Positions 33,556 to 42,606 of a stretch of DNA of 64,000 bases are shown piece after piece. The first letter of the stretch is position 1. Every line of letters starts with the position of its first letter. The position numbers and the translations under genes were made by a program. The DNA is taken from contig CAVXDE010000043.1 of assembly GCA_963760435.1 (NCBI GenBank), positions 124,001 to 188,000 of the forward strand. Reading direction: 5' to 3'. The notes under the pieces were generated by a model. That model saw only the letters and a program-made list of their open reading frames with translations, was not told the DNA's origin and did no database searches. The stretch comes from JAFAXD01 sp963760435. Lineage in GTDB: Bacteria; Pseudomonadota; Alphaproteobacteria; Rhizobiales; Xanthobacteraceae.

Positions 33556-33957
33556 ATGAGCCAGCTTGCGCGATTCATCGCGGGTGCCGCACTCATCGCG
33601 GCGTGGCATCTGTCCGCCGTTCCGGCCGACGCCCAAGCCACGGCGCCGAACAGCAACGCGCTCACATCGCCGGGATTGTCCCAGTCCCAGCCCAACATTA
33701 CCGATCAAAAGCTCGACAAGGCCGCGGCCGCGCTCGAGCGCATCGCCGGTCTACAACAGGATTTCCGCAAGCAAGTGTCGAAGGCAGTGACCGACCAAGG
33801 ATTGTCGATCGACGAATACGCGCAGATCATGGACGTGGCGCAAAATGATCCGCAAGTACGCCAGAAAATCATGTCGCGGATCGCGCCGCCCAAGGGCGAT
33901 CAACCGAACAGCGATCAGTCGAAGAGCAATCAATCGGATGAACCGACGGCGAAATGA
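33556..33957 (+). CDS. DUF4168-family secreted protein
   Basis: 133 residues. A signal peptide (ending SAVPADA) is followed by the DUF4168 core, KLDKAAAALERIAGLQQDFR and then SIDEYAQIMDVAQNDPQVRQ, and a Gln/Ser/Asn tail. ATG 33556 has GAGGAGAT seven bases before it. Periplasmic; function unknown. Confidence 0.87.
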   Translation: MSQLARFIAGAALIAAWHLSAVPADAQATAPNSNALTSPGLSQSQPNITDQKLDKAAAALERIAGLQQDFRKQVSKAVTDQGLSIDEYAQIMDVAQNDPQVRQKIMSRIAPPKGDQPNSDQSKSNQSDEPTAK

Positions 33958-34005
33958 TCAGAAACCGGTCCAAAGCCGCGCCGGCATGCGGCGGCAAGCA
34001 GTAAC

Positions 34006-35904
34006 CTAACCGGAAATCCCAAACCCGCGCGCCACGAGCCGGTTGAGCCGCGCCGAAAATGCGGTCGGATCGTCCGGCACCTCACCGTCCAGAATCTGGG
34101 CCTGGTCGAATAGAACGGCCGAAAGGTCAGCCACATCTTCGGTGCGCGCTTCCGTTTGCGCCTTGGCCAGCGCCCGGATGAGCGGATGCCGCATGTTGAG
34201 CTCGAGGATCGGTTTGGTCCCCGTACCGCGCCCTTGACGTGCCAGCAGGCGTTCGAGCTCGCGATCAAGGCCTTGCCCCCCAGCGACGAGACAGACGGCG
34301 CTGTCGGTGAGGCGCTGTGAGGGGCGGACGTCGGAGACGCGCTCACCGATTGCCGACTTGACGGCTGCGATCACGGTCGCGTCCGCGGCCTCGCCGGTCT
34401 CCGGCTCGGCCGGTTGTGGTGTTGCCGTCTCAATCAGCGGGATCAATCCGAAATCGACCTCGCCGCGGCCCAATGATTTGAGCGGCTTGCCGTCGAACCC
34501 GAGCGAGGTCGAGGTCCAGAACGCATCCACCGGATCGGCAAGCAGCAGCACTTCAATGCCACGCGCCCGCGCGGCCTCAAGCTTCGGATTGGATTTGACC
34601 CGTTCGGCGCTCTCTCCGGTCAGGTAATAGATATCGGTTTGGTTGGGCCGCAGGTCGGCCAGGTATTGTTTGAGCGAGCGGGACGCCCCGGCCGTGGTCG
34701 TGAACCGCGCCAGACCGAGCAACTGGTCGCGCCGCTCGAAATCCTCATAGAGGCCTTCCTTCAGCACCGGCCCGAACGCGTCCCAGATCTTTTGAAATGT
34801 CTCCTGATCCTTCTCGGCGAGCGTCTCCAGCTCCGAGATGACGCGGCCTGTCACTGCCTTGCGGATCTGCGCCACCTGCGGGTTGTTCTGCAGCATCTCG
34901 CGCGAGATGTTGAGCGGCAGGTCCTCGCTGTCGACGACGCCGCGCATGAAGCGCAGGTAGGAGGGCAACAGGTCGGCGTCATCCGTGATGTAGACCCGGC
35001 GCACGTAAAGCTTCACGCGCCCCTTGCGGGCGGGATCAAACAAATCGAATGGCCTGGTCAGTGGCGCAAACAGGAGCACCGCATAGGACTGCCGTCCCTC
35101 CGCCTTGTAGTGCAAGGTCAGCGCCGGCTCATCGAAAGCGCCGGTGATCGTGCGGTACGCCTGTTTGTAATCCTCTGTCGTCACCTCCGACCTCGGCCTC
35201 TGCCAAATTGCGCTGGCCGCATTGATCTGGCGCGTCTCGCCCTTGGGGTCGACCAGCTCGATCGGGAACAGGATGTGATCTGAATAGGTCTTCACCACCC
35301 GCTCGATCTCATGCGGCTCGAGGTAGTGCTTGGCGTCCGCTTTGAGGTGGAGAACGATTTCGGTTCCCCGCGGCACCCGGGCGGCTTGGTCCGGTTCGGC
35401 CTGCGCGATTTCAAACCCGCCGCCGCCCGAGGAGCGCCAGACCCACGCTTCGCTTGCTCCCGCCCGGCGGCTCAACACCTCGATTTTGTCGGCCACCATG
35501 AAGGCCGAGTAGAAGCCGACCCCGAACTGGCCGATCAGCGAAGTGCCGTCTTTAGCCTCCGTCAGGTGATTGATGAAGGCCCGCGTGCCGGACCGGGCGA
35601 CCGTGCCAAGATTGTCGATCAACTCCTGCCGATCCATGCCGATCCCGGTGTCGCTGATCGCCAGCGTTCCGGCGTCCGGGTCCGGTTTGATCCGGATCGT
35701 CAGCGCGCCACCCTCGGCCAGCAGCTCGGGCTTGGCGATCGCCTCATAGCGCAGGCGATCGCAGGCGTCGGACGCATTGGAAATGAGCTCGCGCAGAAAG
35801 ATCTCGGTTTCCGAATAGACCGAATGGACCATCAGCTGCAGCAGCTCGCTGACTTCGGCCTGGAATGCGTGCGTTTCAGCTTGGGCTTCTGCTGACGTGC
35901 TCAT
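34006..35904 (-). CDS. htpG: Chaperone protein HtpG (Hsp90 family)
   Basis: 632 residues, the usual length. The N-terminal ATPase has FLRELISNASDACDRLRYEA, DTGIGMDRQELIDNLGTVAR and GQFGVGFYSAFMVADKIEV; the middle domain has RRVYITDDADLLPSYLRFMRG and LPLNISREMLQNN. It is a cytosolic dimeric ATP-dependent chaperone for late folding and stress. The start is ATG 35904 (MSTSAEAQAETHAFQAEVSE); the ORF continues upstream in frame but without family similarity. No sigma-32 promoter was confidently identified. Confidence 0.97.
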   Translation of the reverse strand: MSTSAEAQAETHAFQAEVSELLQLMVHSVYSETEIFLRELISNASDACDRLRYEAIAKPELLAEGGALTIRIKPDPDAGTLAISDTGIGMDRQELIDNLGTVARSGTRAFINHLTEAKDGTSLIGQFGVGFYSAFMVADKIEVLSRRAGASEAWVWRSSGGGGFEIAQAEPDQAARVPRGTEIVLHLKADAKHYLEPHEIERVVKTYSDHILFPIELVDPKGETRQINAASAIWQRPRSEVTTEDYKQAYRTITGAFDEPALTLHYKAEGRQSYAVLLFAPLTRPFDLFDPARKGRVKLYVRRVYITDDADLLPSYLRFMRGVVDSEDLPLNISREMLQNNPQVAQIRKAVTGRVISELETLAEKDQETFQKIWDAFGPVLKEGLYEDFERRDQLLGLARFTTTAGASRSLKQYLADLRPNQTDIYYLTGESAERVKSNPKLEAARARGIEVLLLADPVDAFWTSTSLGFDGKPLKSLGRGEVDFGLIPLIETATPQPAEPETGEAADATVIAAVKSAIGERVSDVRPSQRLTDSAVCLVAGGQGLDRELERLLARQGRGTGTKPILELNMRHPLIRALAKAQTEARTEDVADLSAVLFDQAQILDGEVPDDPTAFSARLNRLVARGFGISG

Positions 35905-36113
35905 GCGGCATGCTCGTGAGGTCGGGATGGGATGTCGGTAGCGGGCCTCGCAGCGTGCAGCCGGTCGAACCGAACGCATGCGCGGCGTCGGAAAGTTAGG
36001 AACCAGCGCCTGACTGTCAAGGTGTCCCGGTGCGGGGGCCGAGGGCATTGCATCGGACGATGCTGCGGTGCAGGTGTAGGCGAATAGCCCACGATTTTGT
36101 CGCGGACGGACGC

Positions 36114-36857
36114 ATGATTTCGTTTCATCGGCTGCGTAAGGACTACGGTGGGTTCATCGCCGTTCGCGACCTCACGCTCGACATCGGCAAGGGCGAGGTG
36201 TTTGGTTTTCTCGGGCCCAACGGCGCCGGCAAGACCACGACCATCCGCATCATGATGGGCATCCTGGTGCCGACCAGCGGACACGTCGCTATCGACGGGC
36301 TCGATTGTCAGCGCGACCGAGTCGAGGTGAAACGGCGTGTCGGCTATCTGCCCGATAATCCAATGTTCTACGATTATCTGCGGGGCCGCGAGATCCTGAT
36401 ATTTGTTGGCGAGATGCACGGGCTGGCGCGCCGCGAAGCGGAAACGCGGGCGGATCGGTTGTTGCACGATCTGCGGCTCGAGGACGCTGCTGAGGACTAT
36501 GCGGTGAACTATTCGACCGGGATGAAGAAGAACCTCGGACTTGCCTGCGCGCTCATCCACGACCCGCCGGTGCTGGTGCTCGATGAACCGACCAACGGCC
36601 TTGATCCGCGTGCCGCGCGTGACGTGCAGGAGCGGCTGCGCTTCGCCGCCGCCCAGGGCAAAACAATTTTCCTTTCAACCCATCTCCTCGACATGGCGCA
36701 GCGCCTCTGTAGCCGGGTTGGCATTATCGACCGCGGCGACTTGGTGGCGGCGGGTCCGCTGGCCGAGTTGCAGGATAAGCTCGTACCCGGCGGTTCGCTT
36801 GAGGAGGTGTTTCTCAAGGTCACGCACGCCGATGCCGAAGCGGGCGAGGTCGCGTGA
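36114..36857 (+). CDS. ABC exporter ATPase
   Basis: 247 residues. Walker A GPNGAGKTT at about 39, Walker B VLVLDEPTNGLDP, H-loop STHLLDMA. The signature region reads NYSTGMKKNLGLA, the YSxGM(K/R)(Q/K) variant seen in ABC-2 exporters. ATG 36114. It overlaps the permease gene by four bases (GTGA), so the two form one unit. It probably powers export of an unknown substrate through the partner protein. Confidence 0.92.
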   Translation: MISFHRLRKDYGGFIAVRDLTLDIGKGEVFGFLGPNGAGKTTTIRIMMGILVPTSGHVAIDGLDCQRDRVEVKRRVGYLPDNPMFYDYLRGREILIFVGEMHGLARREAETRADRLLHDLRLEDAAEDYAVNYSTGMKKNLGLACALIHDPPVLVLDEPTNGLDPRAARDVQERLRFAAAQGKTIFLSTHLLDMAQRLCSRVGIIDRGDLVAAGPLAELQDKLVPGGSLEEVFLKVTHADAEAGEVA

Positions 36858-39235
36858 GTGCGCAGGTCTCCGTTTGGCGCGCTACGCTACTGCTCACCCG
36901 GCTGCGGCTGCGCCGTCAGCTCAATCAATTCGGCGCTTCGTTTGCCCGGCTGCGCGCGCGCCAAGCTGACAAGAAAGCGGCAACGCGAACCTCGCCGGCG
37001 CGCGCGCTGCTGACGGCGCTCGTGACACTGGCGATGCTCGGCAGCTTCGCCAACCTGGCACGCCAGTCCATGATCAACATGGAGAACGTGCTCGGCTCGC
37101 AGACGGTGCGCAGCACGGGGTCGCCGGGCCCGCGCGATCGCGGCGTCTCCGTGCGTCGGCCAATTCCACCACTGCCGGGAACTGCATTGGCGCCGGGCGT
37201 GATGCGTGGGGCAACGCTCGCAGTGTCGCTCCTGGCGCTTGCGGCGTTGCTCATCGCGCTTGCCAGCCGCGAGATTGCCCGGCCCGAATGGGACTTGGAA
37301 TGGCTCGCGACGTTGCCGTTGCCGATGACCACCTTGTTGGCGAGCCGGCTGACCGAGCGCGTTCTCACCAACTCGGCCGGCTTCCTGGCGCTGGCGCCAT
37401 TTCTCTCGGTGCTGGCGTGGTTCTGCGGCTATCGCTGGGCGGCACCCGTGCTGGGAACCGCCTTCTCGGTGGCCTTGCTGGTGCTGGTCGCGACCGTGCA
37501 GACCATCGCGGATACGGGCTTGCGCCTGTCGCTTCCGCCGCATCGGCTGCGAAATTTCCACGCCACAGTTTCGATCATCGCCTTGCCGGTTCTGTTTCTT
37601 GCCATCTCGATGGCGTTCCCGGCCGACACCTTCATGTTCGCCGTCGCCACCGCACTTCCGGATTGGGTACGCTGGCTCCCCTCCGGGCTCGCCGTTCAGG
37701 CGCTCGCCGCGACTGAGTCCACGCGCGCACTGGCGTTCACGTCGCTCATGCTGGCTGAAGTCGCCGCCGTCGTGGTCGTGGGCTTGTGGCTGCTTGCACG
37801 CCAGCTCCGCAACGGCGTTGTTGCTGTTGGCATGCGCGAGGCCGCAGGGCAGCTCGGCAACGGGCGCCGCACCGCTCGCGCGCCATTGCGAACCACCGCG
37901 CTCATATCACCGGTGCAGCGGCGGGAACTCCTGCTGCTGGCGCGCGATCGCACCTTCATGGTGCAGACGCTGGTGCTGCCGCTGTCGATCGTCGGCATGC
38001 AGGTGCTGCTCAACGTGCGCACCAACATATTTGTAGGCGCCGTCGACACGCCCTCGACGTTGGCCGCACTCGCTTTCGGGCTTGCAGCCTATACGCTGAT
38101 GTTCTCGGCGTTTCAGACGCTCAATGCCGAAGGCCAGGCGTTGTGGATCCTCTATTGCGTGCCACATGCGCTCGAAACCGTGTTGCGGCAGAAGGCGACC
38201 TTATGGTCCACAATGGCGATCATCTATCCGCTGGCCGTGTTCGTGATCGCGGTCGTGGTGGCGGGCGGTGTGTCATGGTCGTTTCTCGCTTCGGCTGCGA
38301 TCGTGCTGGTGGGCGTGCCGATCTTCGCCACCATCGCGGTCGCGCTCGGCGTGTTCGGCTGCGATCCGCTGACCCAGGATGTCCGCCGCCGCGTTAGGCC
38401 CACCTATCTCTATCTCTACATGGTGCTGGTCTCGCTTTACGCCTACGCGATCTTCTCCGGCACGATTTGGCAGCGCGGTGCGCTGTTGATCCTGAGCGCA
38501 TTGCTGGCCATCGCCCTGTGGCAGAAGGCGCGCGATCATTTGCCCTATCTGCTTGACCCGTCCGCATCACCGCCGGCGCACGTCTCGCTCTCTGACGGAT
38601 TGATTGCAGCGCTCCTGTTCTTCGTGCTGCAGGGGCTGCTCGCCTTGTTGGCGATGCAACTCGCGGCGCCGCACATGTTGACCACCAACATGGTCTGGAT
38701 CGCATTCTGCGGCGCGGGTGCTATCACGTACGGCGCAATGCGGCTTGTCTATTGGCGCGCCCACACTGCTGCCGTGCCGCGGGTCTGGTCGCCCGGGCTT
38801 CCCCGCGCGCTCGTCTGGGGCATCGTCGCCGGCATTGCGGCATCGGTCGCCGGAGTGCTCTATATCGAGGTTGCGCTCGCGCTCGATCTGTTTCCGGGCC
38901 TGCGCCACGCCAGTCTCTTGCCCGGCCGTGATGCCACGCTCTGGCTTGCTGCCATCGCCATCATCGCAGCTCCCATCTTCGAGGAATTCATTTTCCGCGG
39001 CCTGATCTTTGGCGGGTTGCGGCGGTCATTCGGCTTCATCCCGGCGGCGCTCGCGAGCGCGGCGATTTTTGCCATCGTGCATCCGCCCCCTTCCGTCATT
39101 CCGGTGTTCCTGATGGGGCTCGCGGCAGCCTTCGCGTATGAGCGGACCCGCATGCTCGCCGCGCCCATGGCCGTGCATGCGATCTACAATGCGGCCGTAC
39201 TTGGCTTTCAGCTCAACGTCATGCAGCCGTCCTAA
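36854..39235 (+). CDS. ABC permease fused to a CPBP (CAAX) intramembrane protease
   Basis: 793 residues from GTG 36854. The first two-thirds is a multi-helix ABC-2-like permease; the segment RPEWDLEWLATLPLPMTTLL is the typical cytosolic elbow. The last 180 residues are a CPBP glutamic-type intramembrane protease: AAPIFEEFIFRGLIFGGLRR carries the EExxxR motif, AIFAIVHPPPSVIP the first His and MAVHAIYNAAVLGF the second His/Asn. The residues needed for catalysis appear present. The architecture implies that substrate cleavage and export are coupled in one polypeptide, as proposed for prenyl-protease or bacteriocin-maturation relatives; the substrate is unknown. Confidence 0.87.
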   Translation: MSAQVSVWRATLLLTRLRLRRQLNQFGASFARLRARQADKKAATRTSPARALLTALVTLAMLGSFANLARQSMINMENVLGSQTVRSTGSPGPRDRGVSVRRPIPPLPGTALAPGVMRGATLAVSLLALAALLIALASREIARPEWDLEWLATLPLPMTTLLASRLTERVLTNSAGFLALAPFLSVLAWFCGYRWAAPVLGTAFSVALLVLVATVQTIADTGLRLSLPPHRLRNFHATVSIIALPVLFLAISMAFPADTFMFAVATALPDWVRWLPSGLAVQALAATESTRALAFTSLMLAEVAAVVVVGLWLLARQLRNGVVAVGMREAAGQLGNGRRTARAPLRTTALISPVQRRELLLLARDRTFMVQTLVLPLSIVGMQVLLNVRTNIFVGAVDTPSTLAALAFGLAAYTLMFSAFQTLNAEGQALWILYCVPHALETVLRQKATLWSTMAIIYPLAVFVIAVVVAGGVSWSFLASAAIVLVGVPIFATIAVALGVFGCDPLTQDVRRRVRPTYLYLYMVLVSLYAYAIFSGTIWQRGALLILSALLAIALWQKARDHLPYLLDPSASPPAHVSLSDGLIAALLFFVLQGLLALLAMQLAAPHMLTTNMVWIAFCGAGAITYGAMRLVYWRAHTAAVPRVWSPGLPRALVWGIVAGIAASVAGVLYIEVALALDLFPGLRHASLLPGRDATLWLAAIAIIAAPIFEEFIFRGLIFGGLRRSFGFIPAALASAAIFAIVHPPPSVIPVFLMGLAAAFAYERTRMLAAPMAVHAIYNAAVLGFQLNVMQPS

Positions 39236-39274
39236 ACGAGACCGATATGCAACGCGCCAACAGGGGAGAGCGAC

Positions 39275-39673
39275 GTGAACGAAGGGTTGATCACGATCCC
39301 GAGCCAGTTTTCCGTCAAGGAGACGATCGATCGGCTGGTGGCGAAGGTCACGTCCGTGGGTTTGCTTGTGTTCGCCCGCGTCGATCATGCGGCCGGCGCC
39401 AAACAGGCCGGCTTCGACCTGCGCCCTACGGAGCTTCTGCTGTTCGGCAATCCCCGCGGCGGCACCCCGCTGATGCTCGACAAGCAGAGCGCCGGTATCG
39501 ATCTGCCGGTGAAGGCCCTGGCCTGGGAGGATGCCGCTGGCAAGGTGTGGCTCACCTATAACGACGCGGCCTGGATCGCGGAGCGCCACGCCCTTTCGGA
39601 GGCGAGCGCCGAGGCTGTGCGCGCCATGACGGCCGGACTTACCATGGTGACCAAGGCTGCCGCCGAGGGTTGA
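39275..39673 (+). CDS. DUF302-family protein
   Basis: 132 residues from GTG 39275 (GGGGAGAG upstream). The DUF302 pattern is FSVKETIDRLVAKVTSVGLL, VFARVDHAAGAKQAGFDLRP and LLLFGNPRGGTPLMLDKQSA, then LDLPVKALAWEDAAGKVWLT-like text. The fold is a small alpha/beta domain of unknown function, often near redox or metal genes. It follows the exporter by 40 bp. Confidence 0.9.
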   Translation: MNEGLITIPSQFSVKETIDRLVAKVTSVGLLVFARVDHAAGAKQAGFDLRPTELLLFGNPRGGTPLMLDKQSAGIDLPVKALAWEDAAGKVWLTYNDAAWIAERHALSEASAEAVRAMTAGLTMVTKAAAEG

Positions 39674-39674
39674 G

Positions 39675-39716
39675 CGCAGGTATTTTCACTACAATATTAC
39701 CGAATATATACCTGCG
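39675..39716. promoter_or_regulatory. Inverted repeat with AT-rich loop after DUF302
   Basis: CGCAGGTAT (39675-39683) and ATACCTGCG (39708-39716) are exact complements enclosing 24 AT-rich bases with ATATTACCGAATATATA. This could be a stem-loop in the DUF302 transcript or an operator; there is no terminal T-run. The remainder of 39717-39853 holds no gene I recognise. Confidence 0.4.
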
Positions 39717-39853
39717 TATAGGGCCCGCAATTCCTTTCGCCAGCGTACCGCGTCCTAGGTTCAATGGAACCGCGAAGGTGGTCCCGCTAGGGTGTTCATC
39801 GGGCCGGGGACGATTTTGGCATGTCCGGTCCGGTAAGACCCCGAGGGGATGCC

Positions 39854-40057
39854 ATGAACTTCTCGCTCCTGACCGCCGACCGCGTCACTCATCTCAAGAT
39901 CGTCGCCGTTGCCCTCGTGGCCGCGACGGTGGTGACCATGGTTGGCCTGAAGGCACGCGTTGGTGATCCCAACATGGCCGCCAAGGCTTCGGCGACGGAG
40001 ATCGTCAAAGTTGGCAAGCCGCCCGTTTACACCAGCAATGGTGTTGTCGTCCGCTGA
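39854..40057 (+). CDS. Small single-helix membrane protein
   Basis: 67 residues from ATG 39854 (GAGGGG upstream). One transmembrane helix (LKIVAVALVAATVVTMVGLK), then a short periplasmic tail ending KPPVYTSNGVVVR. No family known. A strong terminator follows the stop codon, which supports it being a real monocistronic gene. Confidence 0.65.
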   Translation: MNFSLLTADRVTHLKIVAVALVAATVVTMVGLKARVGDPNMAAKASATEIVKVGKPPVYTSNGVVVR

Positions 40058-40081
40058 TCAGTTTACGTTGCAATGCGTCGC

Positions 40082-40118
40082 CCGCCCGGGTCCCTCCAGT
40101 CCCGGGCGGTTTTCTTTT
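40082..40118 (+). terminator. Rho-independent terminator
   Basis: CCGCCCGGG and CCCGGGCGG pair around a 10-nt loop, followed by TTTTCTTTT. It terminates the small membrane-protein gene ahead of the orphan binding-protein gene. Confidence 0.88.
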
Positions 40119-40213
40119 GCAATGTACCCGTGCGCGGACGGCCCGATGCATGACGGTGGTCGTTCTGGTAAGCACCGTTTGATCCACCACTCGAAGAACT
40201 CGGGGAAACTGGC

Positions 40214-41407
40214 GTGAACCGGCTGCTCGGCTCTCTTCTTATTGCTGGCGTGTTTGCAATACCGGCGGCGGCCCAGAATGCCCCAGGGGTGACCGACACC
40301 GAGATTAAGATCGGCCAGACCATGCCCTATACGGGTCCGGCCGCACGCATTGCGGTGCCAGGCAAGGCCGAGTTTGCCTACATGCAGATGATCAACGATC
40401 GCGGCGGCATCAACGGCCGCAAGATCAATCTGCTCAGTGTCGATGACGGCTACATGCCCTGGCGCACCGGCAATGAGACGCGCAAGCTGATCGAGGTCGA
40501 GCACGTCGCCTTCATCTTTGGCTCGATCGGCACGGCGACGCAGCTGTCGGTCGCCAAATATCTCAACGAGCGCAAAATTCCCCAACTGTTTATCGGCAGC
40601 GGCGCGTCACGCTGGGGCAATTACCGGGACACGCCGTACACGATCGGCGGCGTGCGGCCGACTTATCGGCTGGGAGCACGCGCCTACGTCCGCTACATCC
40701 TGCGCCAGAACCCGAACGCCAAGATCTGCATCCTCTATCAGGACGATGATTTCGGTCGCGATTATCTGCTGGGAGCGCGCGATGTGCTGGGCGACAACTA
40801 CAGCTCGATCGTGACCGAAGCGAGCTATGACTTTCTCGACCGCTCAGTTGATAATCAAATCGCGAGCTTCAAGGCCAACGGTTGCAACGCCTTCATCTCG
40901 GCAACGGCGCTTGATTTCTCCATTCAGGCGATCCGCAAGGTGCACGATCTCAACTGGAAGCCCATCTTCTTCATCAGCAACATCTCAACCTCGATCCCGA
41001 CGATCCTGCAACCAGCGGGGCTCGACAACAGCGCCGGGGTGTTATCGTCGGTCTATATCCGGGATCCAGACGACCCGGACTTTGCCGATGATTCCGCCGT
41101 GAAGGATTGGCGCGCTTGGATGACGAAATATCTGCCCGACGCCGATCCGCATCGGCCAAACTTCGTCAACGGCTACAACTACGCGGCCGCCATGGTGCAG
41201 GTGCTCAAGCAGGCGGGTAACGACCTCTCGCGCGATAACATCATGCGCCAGGCGCTGAACCTGCACGATCTCGAGCTGCCGATGCTGCTGCCGGGCATCA
41301 AGGTGAGCACCAGTCCGACCGACTACTATCCGGTGCAGCAGTTGCAGTTGATGCGCTTCAACGGCAAGCGCTGGGAACGCTTCGGCGACGTGCTGCGGGA
41401 CGAATGA
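40214..41407 (+). CDS. LivK-type solute-binding protein, orphan
   Basis: 397 residues with a signal peptide (NRLLGSLLIAGVFAIPAAAQ) and the periplasmic-binding-protein type 1 fold: TEIKIGQTMPYTGPAARIAV, NDRGGINGRKINLLSVDDGY. Start is GTG 40214. There is no permease or ATPase nearby; it lies 16 bp before the convergent Bug-receptor gene. In this bacterial group such orphans often serve aromatic-acid or amide uptake, which here is only a possibility. Confidence 0.86.
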   Translation: MNRLLGSLLIAGVFAIPAAAQNAPGVTDTEIKIGQTMPYTGPAARIAVPGKAEFAYMQMINDRGGINGRKINLLSVDDGYMPWRTGNETRKLIEVEHVAFIFGSIGTATQLSVAKYLNERKIPQLFIGSGASRWGNYRDTPYTIGGVRPTYRLGARAYVRYILRQNPNAKICILYQDDDFGRDYLLGARDVLGDNYSSIVTEASYDFLDRSVDNQIASFKANGCNAFISATALDFSIQAIRKVHDLNWKPIFFISNISTSIPTILQPAGLDNSAGVLSSVYIRDPDDPDFADDSAVKDWRAWMTKYLPDADPHRPNFVNGYNYAAAMVQVLKQAGNDLSRDNIMRQALNLHDLELPMLLPGIKVSTSPTDYYPVQQLQLMRFNGKRWERFGDVLRDE

Positions 41408-41422
41408 CGCAGGGCGGCAGTC

Positions 41423-42394
41423 TCACTCCGGCTGCAAGCCGGCTTCCCGCACCATGCGTTCGGCGATCTGGCGTTCCTGCGCGATGAAGTGCGCGAACTC
41501 CTCCAGCCGCGCGCTCGCCGGCTCGATGCCACGATCGAAATAGATCCGCTTGCGAAAATCCGGATCGCGCTCGATGCGGTCAACCTCGCTCGCAAGCCTC
41601 ACCAAAATCGGCTGTGGCGTGCCGGCCGGTGCAAACAGCCCGAACCACGTGGGCGGAAAATCTTCGCTCAGCCCCGCTTCCGCAAAAGTCGGCACGTCAG
41701 GAAACAGGGGTGAGCGGGTCTTGCTCTGCACCGCCAGCGTTTTGATTCGTCCGCTCTCCAGCTGCGGGATCATGTTGGACAGCGCCACGATAGCGACCGG
41801 CGTCGTGCCGGCGAGCAGTGCAGTGACGATCTCGCCGCCGCCGCGGAACGGCACGCGTACGATGTCAGCGCCGGTTTCTCTTTTGAGTCTTTCCATTAAT
41901 TGCACTGCCGGAAACGCAAAGCTTCCGTAACTCAAAGTGCCCGGTCTGGATTTCGACAGCGCGATCAGCTCGGAGATCGTGCTCACCTTGAGCGAGGGGC
42001 TCACCACGAACGACAACGTGTTGAAGAACAGGTTGATGATCGGCGCGAAGTCGGTGGCCGGATTGTAGCCAAGGTGCTTGAAAGCGAATTGATTGTAGAT
42101 CAACGCCTCGGTCGAGAGCACACAAATCGTGTATCCGTCCGGCGCCGCTTCCGCGCAGGCGCGAGCGCCCACGTTCTGCGATCCGCCAGGCCGGTTCTCG
42201 ACCAGCACCGGCTGGCCTAAGGCTTTCTGCAGCTCATCAGCGAGGGCGCGCGTGAACACGTCTCCGCCACCGCCGGCAGCGAGTGGAATGAAAATTCGGA
42301 TGGGCCGCGTTGGATAGTCTTCGGCGAGAGCCGTTGGGCACAGGGCAACCCATGCCGCAATAGCCAGCGCCAGTCTGAGACGAACGAACTGCAT
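41423..42394 (-). CDS. Bug-family (TctC-type) solute receptor, orphan
   Basis: 323 residues. A signal peptide (to ALAED), then the Bug hallmark YPTRPIRIFIPLAAGGGGDV and ENRPGGSQNVGARACAEAAP. Bug proteins bind organic acids or amides in the periplasm for tripartite tricarboxylate transporters, or signal. ATG 42394 follows GAGGAGGG. No tctA or tctB adjoins it, though a tctCBA set lies 14 kb away. It is transcribed in the same direction as the MetE-like and CoA-transferase genes upstream, separated from them by a nested repeat. Confidence 0.88.
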   Translation of the reverse strand: MQFVRLRLALAIAAWVALCPTALAEDYPTRPIRIFIPLAAGGGGDVFTRALADELQKALGQPVLVENRPGGSQNVGARACAEAAPDGYTICVLSTEALIYNQFAFKHLGYNPATDFAPIINLFFNTLSFVVSPSLKVSTISELIALSKSRPGTLSYGSFAFPAVQLMERLKRETGADIVRVPFRGGGEIVTALLAGTTPVAIVALSNMIPQLESGRIKTLAVQSKTRSPLFPDVPTFAEAGLSEDFPPTWFGLFAPAGTPQPILVRLASEVDRIERDPDFRKRIYFDRGIEPASARLEEFAHFIAQERQIAERMVREAGLQPE

Positions 42395-42451
42395 TCGACC
42401 CTCCTCGACGGGAGTGTTCGACGTTTTCTCTTTCAGTCCAGTCCTGTTGCT

Positions 42452-42593
42452 CGTCATCGCCGGACTGTCCCGGCGATCCGCGTCATTGCGAGCGAAGCGA
42501 AGCAATCCAGCGCTGAGGCGCCGCACCGGATTGCTTCGTCGCTTGCGCTCCTCGCAATGACCGAGATGGCCGGGACAAGCCCGCCACATGACG
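42452..42593. repeat. GTCATCGCCGG repeat interrupted by a GTCATTGCGAG palindrome
   Basis: The outer element begins CGTCATCGCCGGACTGTCCC and ends GGGACAAGCCCGCCACATGA, like the copy at 18506. Its centre is replaced by a full GTCATTGCGAG palindrome at 42481-42562 (copy D, same orientation as copy C). One family has therefore inserted into the other. Confidence 0.85.
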
Positions 42594-42606
42594 ACTCACA
42601 AGCGTT

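Noticed and set aside
40355..40375. Sigma-54-like sequence on the minus strand inside the LivK-type gene
   Set aside because: TGGCACCGCAATGC deviates in the -12 element, lies within a coding region and points at no gene start.
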